Notes: generated by a model not told the origin, from the letters alone. A stretch of DNA of 64,000 nt from Caldifarciminota bacterium UBA2202 (GCA_002327905.1 DCUY01000104.1:8298-72297); one strand, 5' to 3'; counted from the first letter of the stretch, positions 25,673 through 33,700 are shown. Made by a program: numbers and translations.

Positions 25673-26797
25673 ATGAAGAAACTTGATATATTGCTTGTCT
25701 CTGACCCTTATTATCCTTACCCTTCGGGAATCTCCGAATATACATTTTATCTGGCAAAATACCTGAGGAAATTCGGAAATAATGTAACTGTGCTGACAAC
25801 ACATTACAAAAACGAAATTGAAGATGACCATGTTATCAGATTCGGAAGAGTTCTGATGATTCCAATGAACAGGTCATACGCGACAATGTCTTTCGGGCTT
25901 GATATACCTGCGAAGGTGAAGAATCTGCTTCATAATAATCATTATGATATAATTCATCTTAACGGACCCTTTCCTCCGTCAATTTCATTCTTTGCACTTC
26001 ATTATTCAAAATCAGTCAATATATCCGCATTCCTCAATGCCGGATTCTCTTTCAATTCTACAGGGGCATCAATTGCAAAATTCCTGTACGGGAAATATCT
26101 GAAAAAAATAGATGGGCTTTTTGCCATATCTGAAACGGCAAAGAAGGCTATGGAGCCGTATTTTCCCGGAGAGTATGCGATTATTCCCGCAGGAGTGGAT
26201 ACTGAAGTCTTCAATCCGGATGTTAAAGAAAGAAATGATTTGAGAGAGGGATACCCGAGAGTTCTCTTTCTCGGACGGCTTGACGAAAGAAAAGGCGTGA
26301 TTGTAATGATAAATGCTTTCAAGAGTCTTTTGAAATTAAAACCCAAGGCACAGCTTGTTATAGCTGGAAAGGGACCTCTTGACAATGAAGCGCGCAATTT
26401 GGCAAAGCACTTGAAAATAGAGGACTCTGTCGAATTCAAAGGATTCATTCCTTTCGGAGAGATTCCGTCATACTATAAATCTACGGACATTTACTGCTCA
26501 CCGGCTTTGGGCGGAGAGTCATTCGGAATAGTTCTTCTTGAGGCAATGGCAACAGGAACTCCGGTTATTGCATCAAACATCCACGGATACTCTCAGGTTG
26601 TCAAAGATAATGAAAACGGGTTATTGTTTGAAACAGGAAATGAAGATGACATTGTGAAAAAGATAATTCAGATTGCAGACAATAAAGAATTGAGGGATAA
26701 GTGCATAAAAAACGGTTTCATTCTTGCAGACAAATACTCATGGGAGAATGTGGCAAAACAGATTGAATCCTTCTATATATCCCGCCTTAAAAGGTAA
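25673..26797 (+). CDS. GT4-family glycosyltransferase
   Basis: A 374-residue retaining glycosyltransferase with two Rossmann domains (GT-B). The N-terminus has the glycine loop YPYPSGISEYTFYLA; the C-terminal domain carries VLFLGRLDERKG, VIAGKGPL and the E-x7-E donor site GGESFGIVLLEAMATGTPVI. It transfers a nucleotide sugar onto an unknown acceptor, probably in envelope glycan synthesis. I chose ATG 25673 because family alignment starts with KKLDILLVSDPY and the 31 extra upstream residues resemble nothing. Monocistronic by appearance; the convergent neighbour starts an accessory region. Confidence 0.9.
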   Translation: MKKLDILLVSDPYYPYPSGISEYTFYLAKYLRKFGNNVTVLTTHYKNEIEDDHVIRFGRVLMIPMNRSYATMSFGLDIPAKVKNLLHNNHYDIIHLNGPFPPSISFFALHYSKSVNISAFLNAGFSFNSTGASIAKFLYGKYLKKIDGLFAISETAKKAMEPYFPGEYAIIPAGVDTEVFNPDVKERNDLREGYPRVLFLGRLDERKGVIVMINAFKSLLKLKPKAQLVIAGKGPLDNEARNLAKHLKIEDSVEFKGFIPFGEIPSYYKSTDIYCSPALGGESFGIVLLEAMATGTPVIASNIHGYSQVVKDNENGLLFETGNEDDIVKKIIQIADNKELRDKCIKNGFILADKYSWENVAKQIESFYISRLKR

Positions 26798-26859
26798 ATA
26801 CTATTCAAAATTTTATCGAAAACTGCTGACTATATAAGGCCCATTCAATTTGATGCATT

Positions 26860-27342
26860 TTAATGTTTTGCATTCGCAAGCATTTTTAGGGTATCATAAT
26901 AACCAAAATATTTCTTTTCAAATTCTTCATAATCTTTTTTCTCAGTAATCCATATAATTGTGTAATATTCTTTTGCTCCGCTCCTCACCAATGCTTCAAA
27001 TCTGTGGTTACCGTCATTTAGTTCAAATGTGTCATCGTAATACCCGATTATCAGAGGCGGAACATCCCATCCCTCTTCTATATCATTCTGCATCCTTGCC
27101 ACTTTTTTTTCAAAACTTTCTGTATCAGTGCGAAATCTCATGTTCTCTTCAGTCCCGCAACACCTTTTAAAAAGATTTAGCGGCATCTTTACAGGATACA
27201 TATAATATCTGTGTGTCAATTTTAAGCCCTTTGAGAATCCTTCATTACTCCCCTCACCCAAAAGAAATTCATGTATCCATTCTTCCAACTGTCCTTTATC
27301 CGCTCTCTCTATAGCATCCTTCAATGAAAACTCTTTCTGCAT
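26860..27342 (-). CDS. ParB/sulfiredoxin-like domain protein
   Basis: A 160-residue protein whose middle (about 90-130) reads DVPPLIIGYYDD, FELNDGNHRFEAL, YYTIIWI. The DGNHR loop in this setting resembles the nucleotide-binding GxxR loop of ParB/Srx-fold proteins. No HTH or CTP-switch domain follows, so this is not a partitioning ParB; stand-alone ParB-like domains often occur with mobile and defence genes. The ATG at 27342 is preferred: GGAGAAG lies just before it, and the upstream ATG at 27360 overlaps a TATAAT box. It marks the start of the accessory island. Confidence 0.5.
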   Translation of the reverse strand: MQKEFSLKDAIERADKGQLEEWIHEFLLGEGSNEGFSKGLKLTHRYYMYPVKMPLNLFKRCCGTEENMRFRTDTESFEKKVARMQNDIEEGWDVPPLIIGYYDDTFELNDGNHRFEALVRSGAKEYYTIIWITEKKDYEEFEKKYFGYYDTLKMLANAKH

Positions 27343-27468
27343 TTCTCTTCTCCTGACCATTATATAATGCGCATCTTGGAATATTACGAAACAATTTAAA
27401 TAGTAAAAAAGTAAAGCGCCGAGATAACAGTTTTTTCATTTCGCTATGCGAAATACGACCTATTTATT

Positions 27469-28143
27469 TTATGGCTTCCTCATTATAAACAAATATTTAA
27501 AACCTCTTAAATAAAAATTAAACTGCCTTGCTCTGTTGTGCCAAACTCCCGTGTTTGACGTTTGATTGTGTCTTGTTAAACAAACAATATCCATTGGCTC
27601 AAAATGTTTTTCCAATCTTTGCCACATCAAAAATCCAACAGCCGTAAATTTCTTTTTAATCCATTGATCGGCAATAACCCAGCCCATAACTTTTCCGGGT
27701 TTCAAAATTCTTGCAATTTCGGAAGCGGTCTTTTCCAATTCATCATAAAATTCTGTTTTCTCGCAAGAAATTTTACCGATACATTCCTTGTTGTCAGAAT
27801 AGTTGATATTGTCGGAGTATGGCGAATCAATAAAAACAAAATCAACAGAATTGTCCGCAAGCGGGATTTTCCGAGAATCGTTTTTAATTACATCGGGTCT
27901 AACAATATTCAAATCATAACCGATTACTTTTCGGTTCAATTCTTTTGCAACATCAATCGTTGTTCCGCTCCCGCACATCGGATCGACAACTAAATCACCT
28001 TCTTTGGTATATCTTTGGAGTAAATTCCAAATGACAAAAGCCGGCGTTACGCCATTGTATTTATTGTTTCCATGTGGCTTGTCGCCATAATTTTGTCTCG
28101 GAAAATCCCAAAGTGTTGTTGATTCAATAATCAAGTCAGACAT
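27469..28143 (-). CDS. DNA methyltransferase (amino-methyl, small)
   Basis: A 224-residue SAM-dependent DNA methyltransferase of the N4-cytosine/N6-adenine class. Motif I is VDPMCGSGTTIDVAKELN (about residues 55-72) and motif IV is DSPYSDN (a variant of [DNS]PP[YF]). There is a short C-terminal region and no separate target-recognition domain. It is the last gene of a five-gene restriction-modification operon that also has a larger methyltransferase, so each enzyme may modify one strand or one specificity. It overlaps the small preceding gene by 8 nt. Confidence 0.85.
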   Translation of the reverse strand: MSDLIIESTTLWDFPRQNYGDKPHGNNKYNGVTPAFVIWNLLQRYTKEGDLVVDPMCGSGTTIDVAKELNRKVIGYDLNIVRPDVIKNDSRKIPLADNSVDFVFIDSPYSDNINYSDNKECIGKISCEKTEFYDELEKTASEIARILKPGKVMGWVIADQWIKKKFTAVGFLMWQRLEKHFEPMDIVCLTRHNQTSNTGVWHNRARQFNFYLRGFKYLFIMRKP

Positions 28144-28369
28144 ATTTTTTCATCTGCATGCGATAAAAATTTATAGTCTTTTTATAAACCATTTCATTGA
28201 AGACGGCGTTTTCGTCAGCTTCAATTTTATCCAATAAAACTTGGGCATATAATAGTAAATCACCAAGTTGTGATATGTTTTTATTTTTCAGTCGCCAGCC
28301 GAGTTTCGATCTTTCATGCGTTTCGCAGATTATTTTTCCCCATGCTTTTTGCAATTGTTTTTTAGTCAT
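28136..28369 (-). CDS. Small protein within the restriction-modification operon, unknown
   Basis: A 77-residue, lysine-rich, helical protein starting MTKKQLQKAWGKIICE with a central QLGDLLLYAQVLLDKIE helix. No recognised domain. It is tightly placed between the endonuclease reading frame (5 nt gap) and the second methyltransferase (8 nt overlap), which supports it being translated. It could be an endonuclease or methyltransferase subunit; there is no HTH. Confidence 0.6.
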   Translation of the reverse strand: MTKKQLQKAWGKIICETHERSKLGWRLKNKNISQLGDLLLYAQVLLDKIEADENAVFNEMVYKKTINFYRMQMKKYV

Positions 28370-28374
28370 ATTTT

Positions 28375-29044
28375 TTATTTTAATAATTTTTTCAAATCAT
28401 CAATAAATTTATCAAACATTTTTACTTTGTCGCTTTCTTCAATGTCGGTCTCGCTCAAAACATAACTTCCGTCTGTGTCAACTTCAACAATTGCTCTGCC
28501 TTTCTTTGCAGGTCTTTTAACTGTTAGTGTCCCATCCTCATCAGGCGTTACAAAATAAACTTTGATATGCTTTGTCGCTTCGTCAGAGGCAAGTTTAATT
28601 TTCCAATATCCCGTTTGTGCAATTCTTTCCCGCAAAGTTACTTTGCTTGATAAAACAGCAACAACTTTGCTTGTTTTTTGGATCATAAATAATCAAATCA
28701 ACATCTGGCAAATGCGAGCCAAACTCGCCATAATCAATAAGTAAATTTCTTTTAACTATACTCAATTCTTTTGAAAGGTTTGATCCATTCGTCCTTTCAA
28801 GGCTGTTGCCATTTACTACTTGCAAGCCGAGGGCATTAACCTCGTCCGTTATGATGTATTCAATCAATTTCTCTAAATTTTTACCTTTGAAAGCGCGCCA
28901 TGATTGCTCGTGGTCTTTGCCGGTAAAATCTTTTTTGTGCAATTCCTTTGCTTCTTTCAAAACATTTGAAATATGGCGATATGCTTGCAGTCCATATTTT
29001 TTCTTTTTTGTTTCGTAGATTTTGATAAGGTCGTCTATAGTCAT
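28375..29044 (-). pseudogene. Type II restriction endonuclease, PD-(D/E)XK, split by a one-base frameshift
   Basis: Two overlapping frames form one protein of about 223 residues. The first (29044-28595) runs to HLPDVDLIIYDP, the conserved aspartate strand; the second (28686-28375) carries on with VVAVLSSKVTLRERIA and ends DKFIDDLKKLLK. The switch lies at a run of six A on the coding strand (28673-28678). One extra A would give DPKKTSKVVAVLSSK in a single frame. PDVD plus SSK, followed by the TLRERI helix, is the pattern of PD-(D/E)XK restriction enzymes of the BsaWI-like group, as far as I recall. It sits between the two methyltransferases. Either the nuclease is inactive in this strain, the gene switches by slippage, or the base is missing from the assembly. 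Confidence 0.75.
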
Positions 29045-29048
29045 AGTT

Positions 29049-30320
29049 TTATTTTTCCATTATCAAAATGTATTCTGTTGGATAAACAGAAACTCTATTT
29101 TTATTATTTATGCTCGCAAATTTACCCGTCTTTTCGTCTCGAACGGACGGCAAATTTTTTGATGGGATTTCTCTTTTGATAATATCGGCGATTTTTAATC
29201 CCAAATTTTGTAATTGCTCAACAAAAACCTCCGCATTAAGTATTTCAACGCCTTTTAAGCTCGTATTGCCAATAACAATGCAGGCTTTCCCACCTTTCTT
29301 TAATATTCTTTTCATCTCACTAAACACTTGATTCATTTCACTAAAATATGTCGAAACTTCCTCGGCAGTTTTTTTATCTTTTTTTAGCAATTCTGTTCTG
29401 ATATTTTCTGCAATCAAACTGTTGAGAAATAAATCTTTTTTACAATGATACGAAGTTCCAATAAAACGTTTTCGAAAATCACTTAAGTCATTAGTGTATT
29501 CTAACCACAATGCAGTGAGCTGGTGTAAGTCGGCGTATTCGTAAGAGGTTACATAAGGAGGCGAAGTGACAATCAAACTAACGCTATTATCTTTTGCCGG
29601 AATTGTTCTTGCATCCGTGCAAATTACCTTGCTCGGAATTTTCAAATAACCTTTTTCTGATAACAATTCAAATAATCGTGCGTTGCCTCGCAACATCATT
29701 TTTATTTGTTTCAAAAATGTTTTAATCGGCTCCGATGGTTTTTTTTCAAAATCTCTCGTCGGTTTATTGCTTTTTTGTAGCCAGATTGAGCAATTTTTGA
29801 GAATGTTTGAAAATCCGCAGAAAAAGAAATCTTGGACATCTTGATCTTTTATTTTTGAAATCTCAGCAAAAATAAAGGCGAGTTTTCTTTTTTCTTCTGG
29901 CCTAAACCAATAGTCAATTCTTTCGTGTTCGGGGGTTTTTACTTTTGTTTTTTCGCTGTAAGCTTCCAATTTCTTTTGAAAAATTGTAAATTCCTTTTCA
30001 ATTTTAACAGGATCAATCGCCGTGATTTTTGCTTTTGTAATTAAAACAGCGACTGGGTTAATATCAACGGCAATTGATGGCCGTCCCATAATTTTTGATT
30101 CAACAAGAGTTGTTCCGCAACCGCCGAACGGATCAACAATAAAATCACCTGCTCGTGTATATTTTTCCACCAAGCGAGAAACTATTTGCGGAATAAATTT
30201 TGCTGGATAACGATGATAACCATGCGTAATATATGCCGTATCTTTCCTCGTTTTATCAGAAAACGCCCACGAGGGATCGATTTTTGTTTTATTCAATAAT
30301 GAAGTAATAGTCAGACTCAT
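29049..30320 (-). CDS. DNA methyltransferase (amino-methyl, large) of the R-M system
   Basis: A 423-residue DNA methyltransferase. SAM-binding motif I is VDPFGGCGTTLVESKIMG (about residues 62-79) and catalytic motif IV is VTSPPYVTSYEYADL (about 255-270); TSPPY is found in N4-cytosine and N6-adenine enzymes. The region between these motifs (about 120-230) is probably the target-recognition part. CIVIGNTSLKG is a late conserved motif. It lies 2 nt downstream of the HTH regulator and 4 nt upstream of the endonuclease frame. Confidence 0.88.
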   Translation of the reverse strand: MSLTITSLLNKTKIDPSWAFSDKTRKDTAYITHGYHRYPAKFIPQIVSRLVEKYTRAGDFIVDPFGGCGTTLVESKIMGRPSIAVDINPVAVLITKAKITAIDPVKIEKEFTIFQKKLEAYSEKTKVKTPEHERIDYWFRPEEKRKLAFIFAEISKIKDQDVQDFFFCGFSNILKNCSIWLQKSNKPTRDFEKKPSEPIKTFLKQIKMMLRGNARLFELLSEKGYLKIPSKVICTDARTIPAKDNSVSLIVTSPPYVTSYEYADLHQLTALWLEYTNDLSDFRKRFIGTSYHCKKDLFLNSLIAENIRTELLKKDKKTAEEVSTYFSEMNQVFSEMKRILKKGGKACIVIGNTSLKGVEILNAEVFVEQLQNLGLKIADIIKREIPSKNLPSVRDEKTGKFASINNKNRVSVYPTEYILIMEK

Positions 30321-30322
30321 AT

Positions 30323-30541
30323 TTATTTTTTGATTAAGTCGTTCACTTTTACATCTAATGCTTGGGCAATTTTTGTTAGTGTTTCAAAAGTTGGATTTGG
30401 ATTCAAGCTATATTCTACTGTAACAATAGTATTCAGCGACAAATCAGCCAGCTTGGACAAACGATTCTGAAAAATACCTTTTTTCTGCCTTACCTTTTTA
30501 AGGTTTTTTCCTATTGTTGATTTAGAATTATTGTTTGACAT
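30323..30541 (-). CDS. XRE-family HTH regulator (C-protein-like)
   Basis: A 72-residue lambda-repressor-type HTH protein: IGKNLKKVRQKKGIFQ, LSKLADLSLNTI, FETLTKIAQALDVKV. Size and position, first in the restriction-modification operon, fit a controller (C) protein that delays endonuclease expression. The upstream region has a promoter but I do not see a clear pair of C-boxes. Confidence 0.8.
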   Translation of the reverse strand: MSNNNSKSTIGKNLKKVRQKKGIFQNRLSKLADLSLNTIVTVEYSLNPNPTFETLTKIAQALDVKVNDLIKK

Positions 30542-30566
30542 AGTTTTAATTAAAATATATTATTAT

Positions 30567-30595
30567 ATTGTATTGGATAATGGCTCCCTTGTCAA
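30567..30595 (-). promoter_or_regulatory. Promoter of the R-M operon, -35 box in repeated motif
   Basis: TTGACA (30595-30590), 17-bp spacer, TACAAT (30572-30567), 25 nt before the HTH gene ATG. The TTGACA lies in a motif (GTCTTGACAAGGGA) that recurs upstream of the lipoprotein gene at 31487-31500. Confidence 0.6.
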
Positions 30596-30604
30596 GACAC
30601 AAGA

Positions 30605-30745
30605 TTGGCTTTCTATACTACCAACGCTGTCGAATCCTTCAACTCAGTCCTCGAACACATTCGCCGGCAAAAGGGCAGATTCTTTCAATCCGAAGACATC
30701 TTCTTCATCAATATTTACATCCGTTATCTGAATATGTTGCCTTAA
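30605..30745 (+). pseudogene. 3' remnant of an IS256/mutator-type transposase
   Basis: Too short for a gene call, but the plus-strand frame at 30611-30745 reads FYTTNAVESFNSVLEHIRR, then GRFFQSEDIFFINIYI and stops at TAA 30743-30745. YTTNA(V/I)ES(F/L)N is the conserved C-terminal block of IS256/mutator-family transposases. Nothing of the catalytic DDE part remains. The stop overlaps the convergent lipoprotein gene end, so the two are butted together by an old rearrangement. Confidence 0.75.
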
Positions 30746-31413
30746 TGGAAAATCGGTGTAGTAAATGAAATATCACTTCCATAATTTGTTCCCGAACTGT
30801 TTGTCGCCACTATAATGTAATGATATGTAACACCAGAAGTAAGTTCAGTTAAACTAAAATTAACTGACACTGTATCTATTCCACTGCCAACTGACGTGTT
30901 CGTTGTTATGTTCCCATAATTCGTTGTCATTCCCCACATAAAACAATATGTAGTTGACAATCCATTCGGATTAACTGTCCCGTTTAATTGAGCAGTGCTT
31001 GTTGTAACATGCGTCGCTGATTGAGTTGTCACTGTTGGTGGAACTGCTACAGTTGTAAATGTAAGAGCCTCTCCATAACTTATTCCAACACTGTTTTCTG
31101 CAACTAAACGATACTGATATGTAGTGCTTGGACTTAAGGAAGATATAATACTCATAACATCTATCTCTTCAGAACCAGAACCAGCGGATTCTTTTTCAGT
31201 AGAAAATGAATAATCTGATATGCCATATATGCCATATTCAAAATGGTACAGAGTTGCCAGCTCGTTTGGATTTACCCTCCCATGTAAAATTGAGCTATTT
31301 GAAGTAATTGAAGTGGCTGATTCTGATACTACAGTTGGTGCAATTTTCGTTGTTGTAGTACAAGAAATTAAAATTAAAGCTATAACAAAAATAACAATTC
31401 CTTTTCTTTTCAT
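30742..31413 (-). CDS. Lipoprotein with two FN3-like repeats
   Basis: A 223-residue lipoprotein: hydrophobic signal and lipobox LISC near residue 18, then two homologous repeats of about 90 residues. Each begins PTV...SAT..T...A/S.L.GRVNPN or GTVNPN and ends with TTYQYRLVAENSVGISYG / TYHYIIVATNSSGTNYG, a fibronectin type III-like pattern seen in surface proteins of candidate-phylum bacteria. The C-terminus runs into the transposase remnant and may be shortened. It has its own consensus promoter and AAGGAG ribosome site. Confidence 0.75.
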   Translation of the reverse strand: MKRKGIVIFVIALILISCTTTTKIAPTVVSESATSITSNSSILHGRVNPNELATLYHFEYGIYGISDYSFSTEKESAGSGSEEIDVMSIISSLSPSTTYQYRLVAENSVGISYGEALTFTTVAVPPTVTTQSATHVTTSTAQLNGTVNPNGLSTTYCFMWGMTTNYGNITTNTSVGSGIDTVSVNFSLTELTSGVTYHYIIVATNSSGTNYGSDISFTTPIFH

Positions 31414-31465
31414 AGTTTCTCCTTTTTTTAAATTAAATTTAATACTTTTTCTTTTATTTGATTAA

Positions 31466-31494
31466 ATTATATGAGATGATGAATCCCTTGTCAA
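31466..31494 (-). promoter_or_regulatory. Consensus promoter of the FN3-like lipoprotein gene
   Basis: TTGACA (31494-31489), 17-bp spacer, TATAAT (31471-31466), about 53 nt before the ATG at 31413, which has AAGGAG just upstream. The -35 is in the same repeated motif as the R-M operon promoter. Confidence 0.75.
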
Positions 31495-31525
31495 GACTCA
31501 AGATTTTGAAAAAATGTGTAAATTG

Positions 31526-31764
31526 TTAAGCTGTATGAGTATTTGTGATACCTCCATAAACTTCAGATAAAGTCCTGTATCCCAATGACTGATGTTTTCT
31601 TCTGTTGTTATAGTATCCAAAGTAATCTTTTAACCCTCTTCTAAGCTCTTTAATAGTATCAAACCTCCCGTATTCCACAGATAGTTTCTGCAATGTCTTC
31701 TCATCACTTATCGCCTCCAACGCCACCCTGTCTTAAACTCTGAACCGTGTCTCTTGTAATTCAT
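31526..31764 (-). pseudogene. IS3-family transposase remnant with internal deletion
   Basis: The start of OrfA (MNYKRHGSEFKT, ATG at 31764 behind GGAGG) continues, after a missing base near 31727, with VALEAISDEKTLQKLSVEYG. This joins directly to the OrfB C-terminus: FDTIKELRRGLKDYFGYYN, RRKHQSLGYRTLSEVYGG. The whole integrase core is gone, which leaves only the two ends of an IS3 element fused in frame as a 66-residue peptide. Confidence 0.8.
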
Positions 31765-31779
31765 TTCCGACCTCCTTTT

Positions 31780-31881
31780 TTAACATATTCTATCACTAAA
31801 TCGTGTCTCATTTCGAGAGACCATTATATTAATCAATTCATCTTTAGTCATTTTCCTCAAATCCGAATATGATTTTGACAT
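31780..31881 (-). CDS. 33-residue ORF upstream of the IS3 remnant, uncertain
   Basis: ATG at 31881 follows GGAGTATCTCT; the frame encodes MSKSYSDLRKMTKDELINI... and ends at TAA 31780, 15 nt before the IS3 OrfA ATG. It has a plausible ribosome site and helical composition, but could be the truncated start of a gene hit by the IS element. Confidence 0.3.
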   Translation of the reverse strand: MSKSYSDLRKMTKDELINIMVSRNETRFSDRIC

Positions 31882-31930
31882 AGAGATACTCCTTTATCTA
31901 TTATGTTTAACTAAAATCTAAATTCTCTGA

Positions 31931-32671
31931 TTACTTTCCGATATAGGAATAAATTGGTTCCGATTTCACCGGATAATCGTTATATATTTTCCCCTCAAGG
32001 AGTTTTCCGGTCTTATGCTTATTAAATCCACCCCATTGTTTAAAGAAAAATGGTATGCTCTCTTTTTCACTCATATCTCTTAGCTTCAAAACCCATTCTT
32101 CCTTTATGGGTCTTGCGCCCGCCCCTGATTCTCCTCCAACGATAACCCAATCAATGCCCTTCAAGGATATCCGCCCTATGGGTCCAAGAAGGGGTTCAAA
32201 AGATATAAATTTGATTTTTGAATCTATCTCTTTCAATTCTTTTATGCGATATACATATTCATTCATTTCAACAGTTACACCCATCCAAATATTGTCAGAC
32301 CAATTTAATTTATCATTTAATTCAAGCAATCTCTCAGAACGCTTTGTTAATATCTGAAACTGAATGTGCTTACAGTCATTCATAACATTGAAGACTTCTT
32401 TAATGTAGCTTAAAGGAATATCCTTGTGAAACAAATCGGACATCGAGTTTACAAAAACTCTTCTTGGAGATTTCCATGTATAAGGTGCTTTTAAAGCATT
32501 CCTTTGCAGTGTCACTTTAAATCCGTTTTTGTATTGTTTTACACCCATCCTTTGCAGACGAAAGGCGAACTTCTCGGCATAGCAGTTCATACATCCCGGA
32601 CTGATTTTTGTGCAGCCCGTTACAGGATTCCAGCTCATCTCTGTCCATTCGATCTTAGTTTTTCCTGACAT
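31931..32671 (-). CDS. DUF5131 (phage Gp37/Gp68-like) three-Cys-motif protein
   Basis: A 246-residue protein of the DUF5131 family. IEWTEMSWNPVTGC begins it, and the cysteines at 20, 27 and 30 (GCTKISPGCMNCYAEK) form the three-Cys motif that resembles a radical-SAM iron-sulfur cluster site. RVFVNSMSDLFH, ISFEPLLGPI, WVIVGGESGAGARP and FFFKQWGG are family blocks. No reaction is known to me for this family. It abuts the TcmP gene directly upstream (no gap), the partner with which it habitually occurs. Confidence 0.9.
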   Translation of the reverse strand: MSGKTKIEWTEMSWNPVTGCTKISPGCMNCYAEKFAFRLQRMGVKQYKNGFKVTLQRNALKAPYTWKSPRRVFVNSMSDLFHKDIPLSYIKEVFNVMNDCKHIQFQILTKRSERLLELNDKLNWSDNIWMGVTVEMNEYVYRIKELKEIDSKIKFISFEPLLGPIGRISLKGIDWVIVGGESGAGARPIKEEWVLKLRDMSEKESIPFFFKQWGGFNKHKTGKLLEGKIYNDYPVKSEPIYSYIGK

Positions 32672-33538
32672 TTATCTCCTTTTTTCCATTCCATTTATCA
32701 AAGACTGTGCTATTGGTATTGCAGTTTTCGCACCTTTAGAATTACCCGCAGCAAAACATAATAAATAGATAGGACTATTTTTACTATTATAGAATATTTT
32801 GGGATTTTCTACAACCCCTGCAAATTCCTTTTTCAGTTTTCTGGATAAATATGTAATAACATTCTTATAATTGGTTCTTCCTATATTTTCAGTCTTTCCA
32901 AATAGAGTTTCTTCTTCCTCAATTTGATAGAATTCTTGTTCCCATTCATTGTCACCAAATAATTCATTCAGTTTTTTTCTGTTGCCCTCTTCAATTTCAC
33001 CATCTTTTTTCAGAAGTCGCATAGCACCAATCCCTAGTGGGAAGAAATACCACATGTCAATTGCTTTTGTTTGTGCAATGGCTTTTATTGTTTCCCACTT
33101 AACCTGCATTCCAAAGGGATCAAGAAACAAAACCGCTCTATATTTTTTCCAATCATAATTATGGCAAATGTCCGTTACTGCTTTATTAGCATCATCTTTT
33201 TTTATTTCATAAGTTACAGAATATTTTTTCACTTCCAATTCCAATTCTTTACATAGTTCAGAATCATTTTCGATAAAAATATATTTATTGAATTTGGTTT
33301 CCAATTCAAGAGCTTTTATAACTGATCCTTTTGAGTATTCGGTAAACTCGTCATTGAATAGCAATTGCTCATCTGATTCACTATAAATTTTCCCACATCC
33401 AGCAAAAGCATCAATATAAATTGTTTCAAAATACTTAGCTCCTTCATTTGTGGTAAATATTTTCATATAGGTTTTTAAATATTTTTCAAGTATTTCAAGT
33501 TTTTGTTGAGTCCAATTTCCTCCCCATAACTGTTCCAT
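32672..33538 (-). CDS. tcmP: Three-Cys-motif partner protein TcmP
   Basis: A 288-residue protein with the TcmP features: an N-terminal KLEILEKYLKTYMKI helix, ETIYIDAFAGCGKI (a methyltransferase-like glycine motif), then AVLFLDPFGMQVKW, which resembles a Rossmann-fold DPP(F/Y) motif, and a C-terminal YLLCFAAGNSKGAKTA. The family is defined by co-occurrence with DUF5131 genes and its biochemical role is unknown. AAGGAG precedes ATG by about 8 nt. It lies in the accessory island between IS debris and a channel operon, so horizontal origin is likely. Confidence 0.88.
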   Translation of the reverse strand: MEQLWGGNWTQQKLEILEKYLKTYMKIFTTNEGAKYFETIYIDAFAGCGKIYSESDEQLLFNDEFTEYSKGSVIKALELETKFNKYIFIENDSELCKELELEVKKYSVTYEIKKDDANKAVTDICHNYDWKKYRAVLFLDPFGMQVKWETIKAIAQTKAIDMWYFFPLGIGAMRLLKKDGEIEEGNRKKLNELFGDNEWEQEFYQIEEEETLFGKTENIGRTNYKNVITYLSRKLKKEFAGVVENPKIFYNSKNSPIYLLCFAAGNSKGAKTAIPIAQSLINGMEKRR

Positions 33539-33592
33539 TTTGAAGCTCCTTAAATTAAAGATTTTTTCACTACACCCTCTTGGTCATGCATT

Positions 33593-33643
33593 TCAGAAAA
33601 CAACCTTAAACTTCTGTTCCTTCGTCCATTCTCTGAGTACCAT
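33593..33643 (-). pseudogene. 16-codon stub resembling an IS OrfA start
   Basis: ATG at 33643, with AGGAGG 5 nt upstream and a consensus promoter at 33701-33729, opens a frame of 16 codons (MVLREWTKEQKFKVVF) that stops at TGA 33593. The peptide looks like the beginning of an IS3-type OrfA. The good promoter and ribosome site are preserved, the rest of the gene is not. Confidence 0.45.
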
Positions 33644-33700
33644 TTCCGCCTCCTATTTTTCCCCGCTCTCGTTAAGAAAATCTCGTTTTCCTTAACAGAA

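Noticed and set aside
27438..27454. Hairpin ATTTCGC-TAT-GCGAAAT after the small methyltransferase gene
   Set aside because: Short stem and no T-tract on the strand being transcribed; not convincing as a terminator.
30531..30768. Two 66-codon plus-strand frames near the R-M promoter
   Set aside because: Wrong frames over the IS256-type remnant; the third frame, without its own start, carries the transposase similarity.
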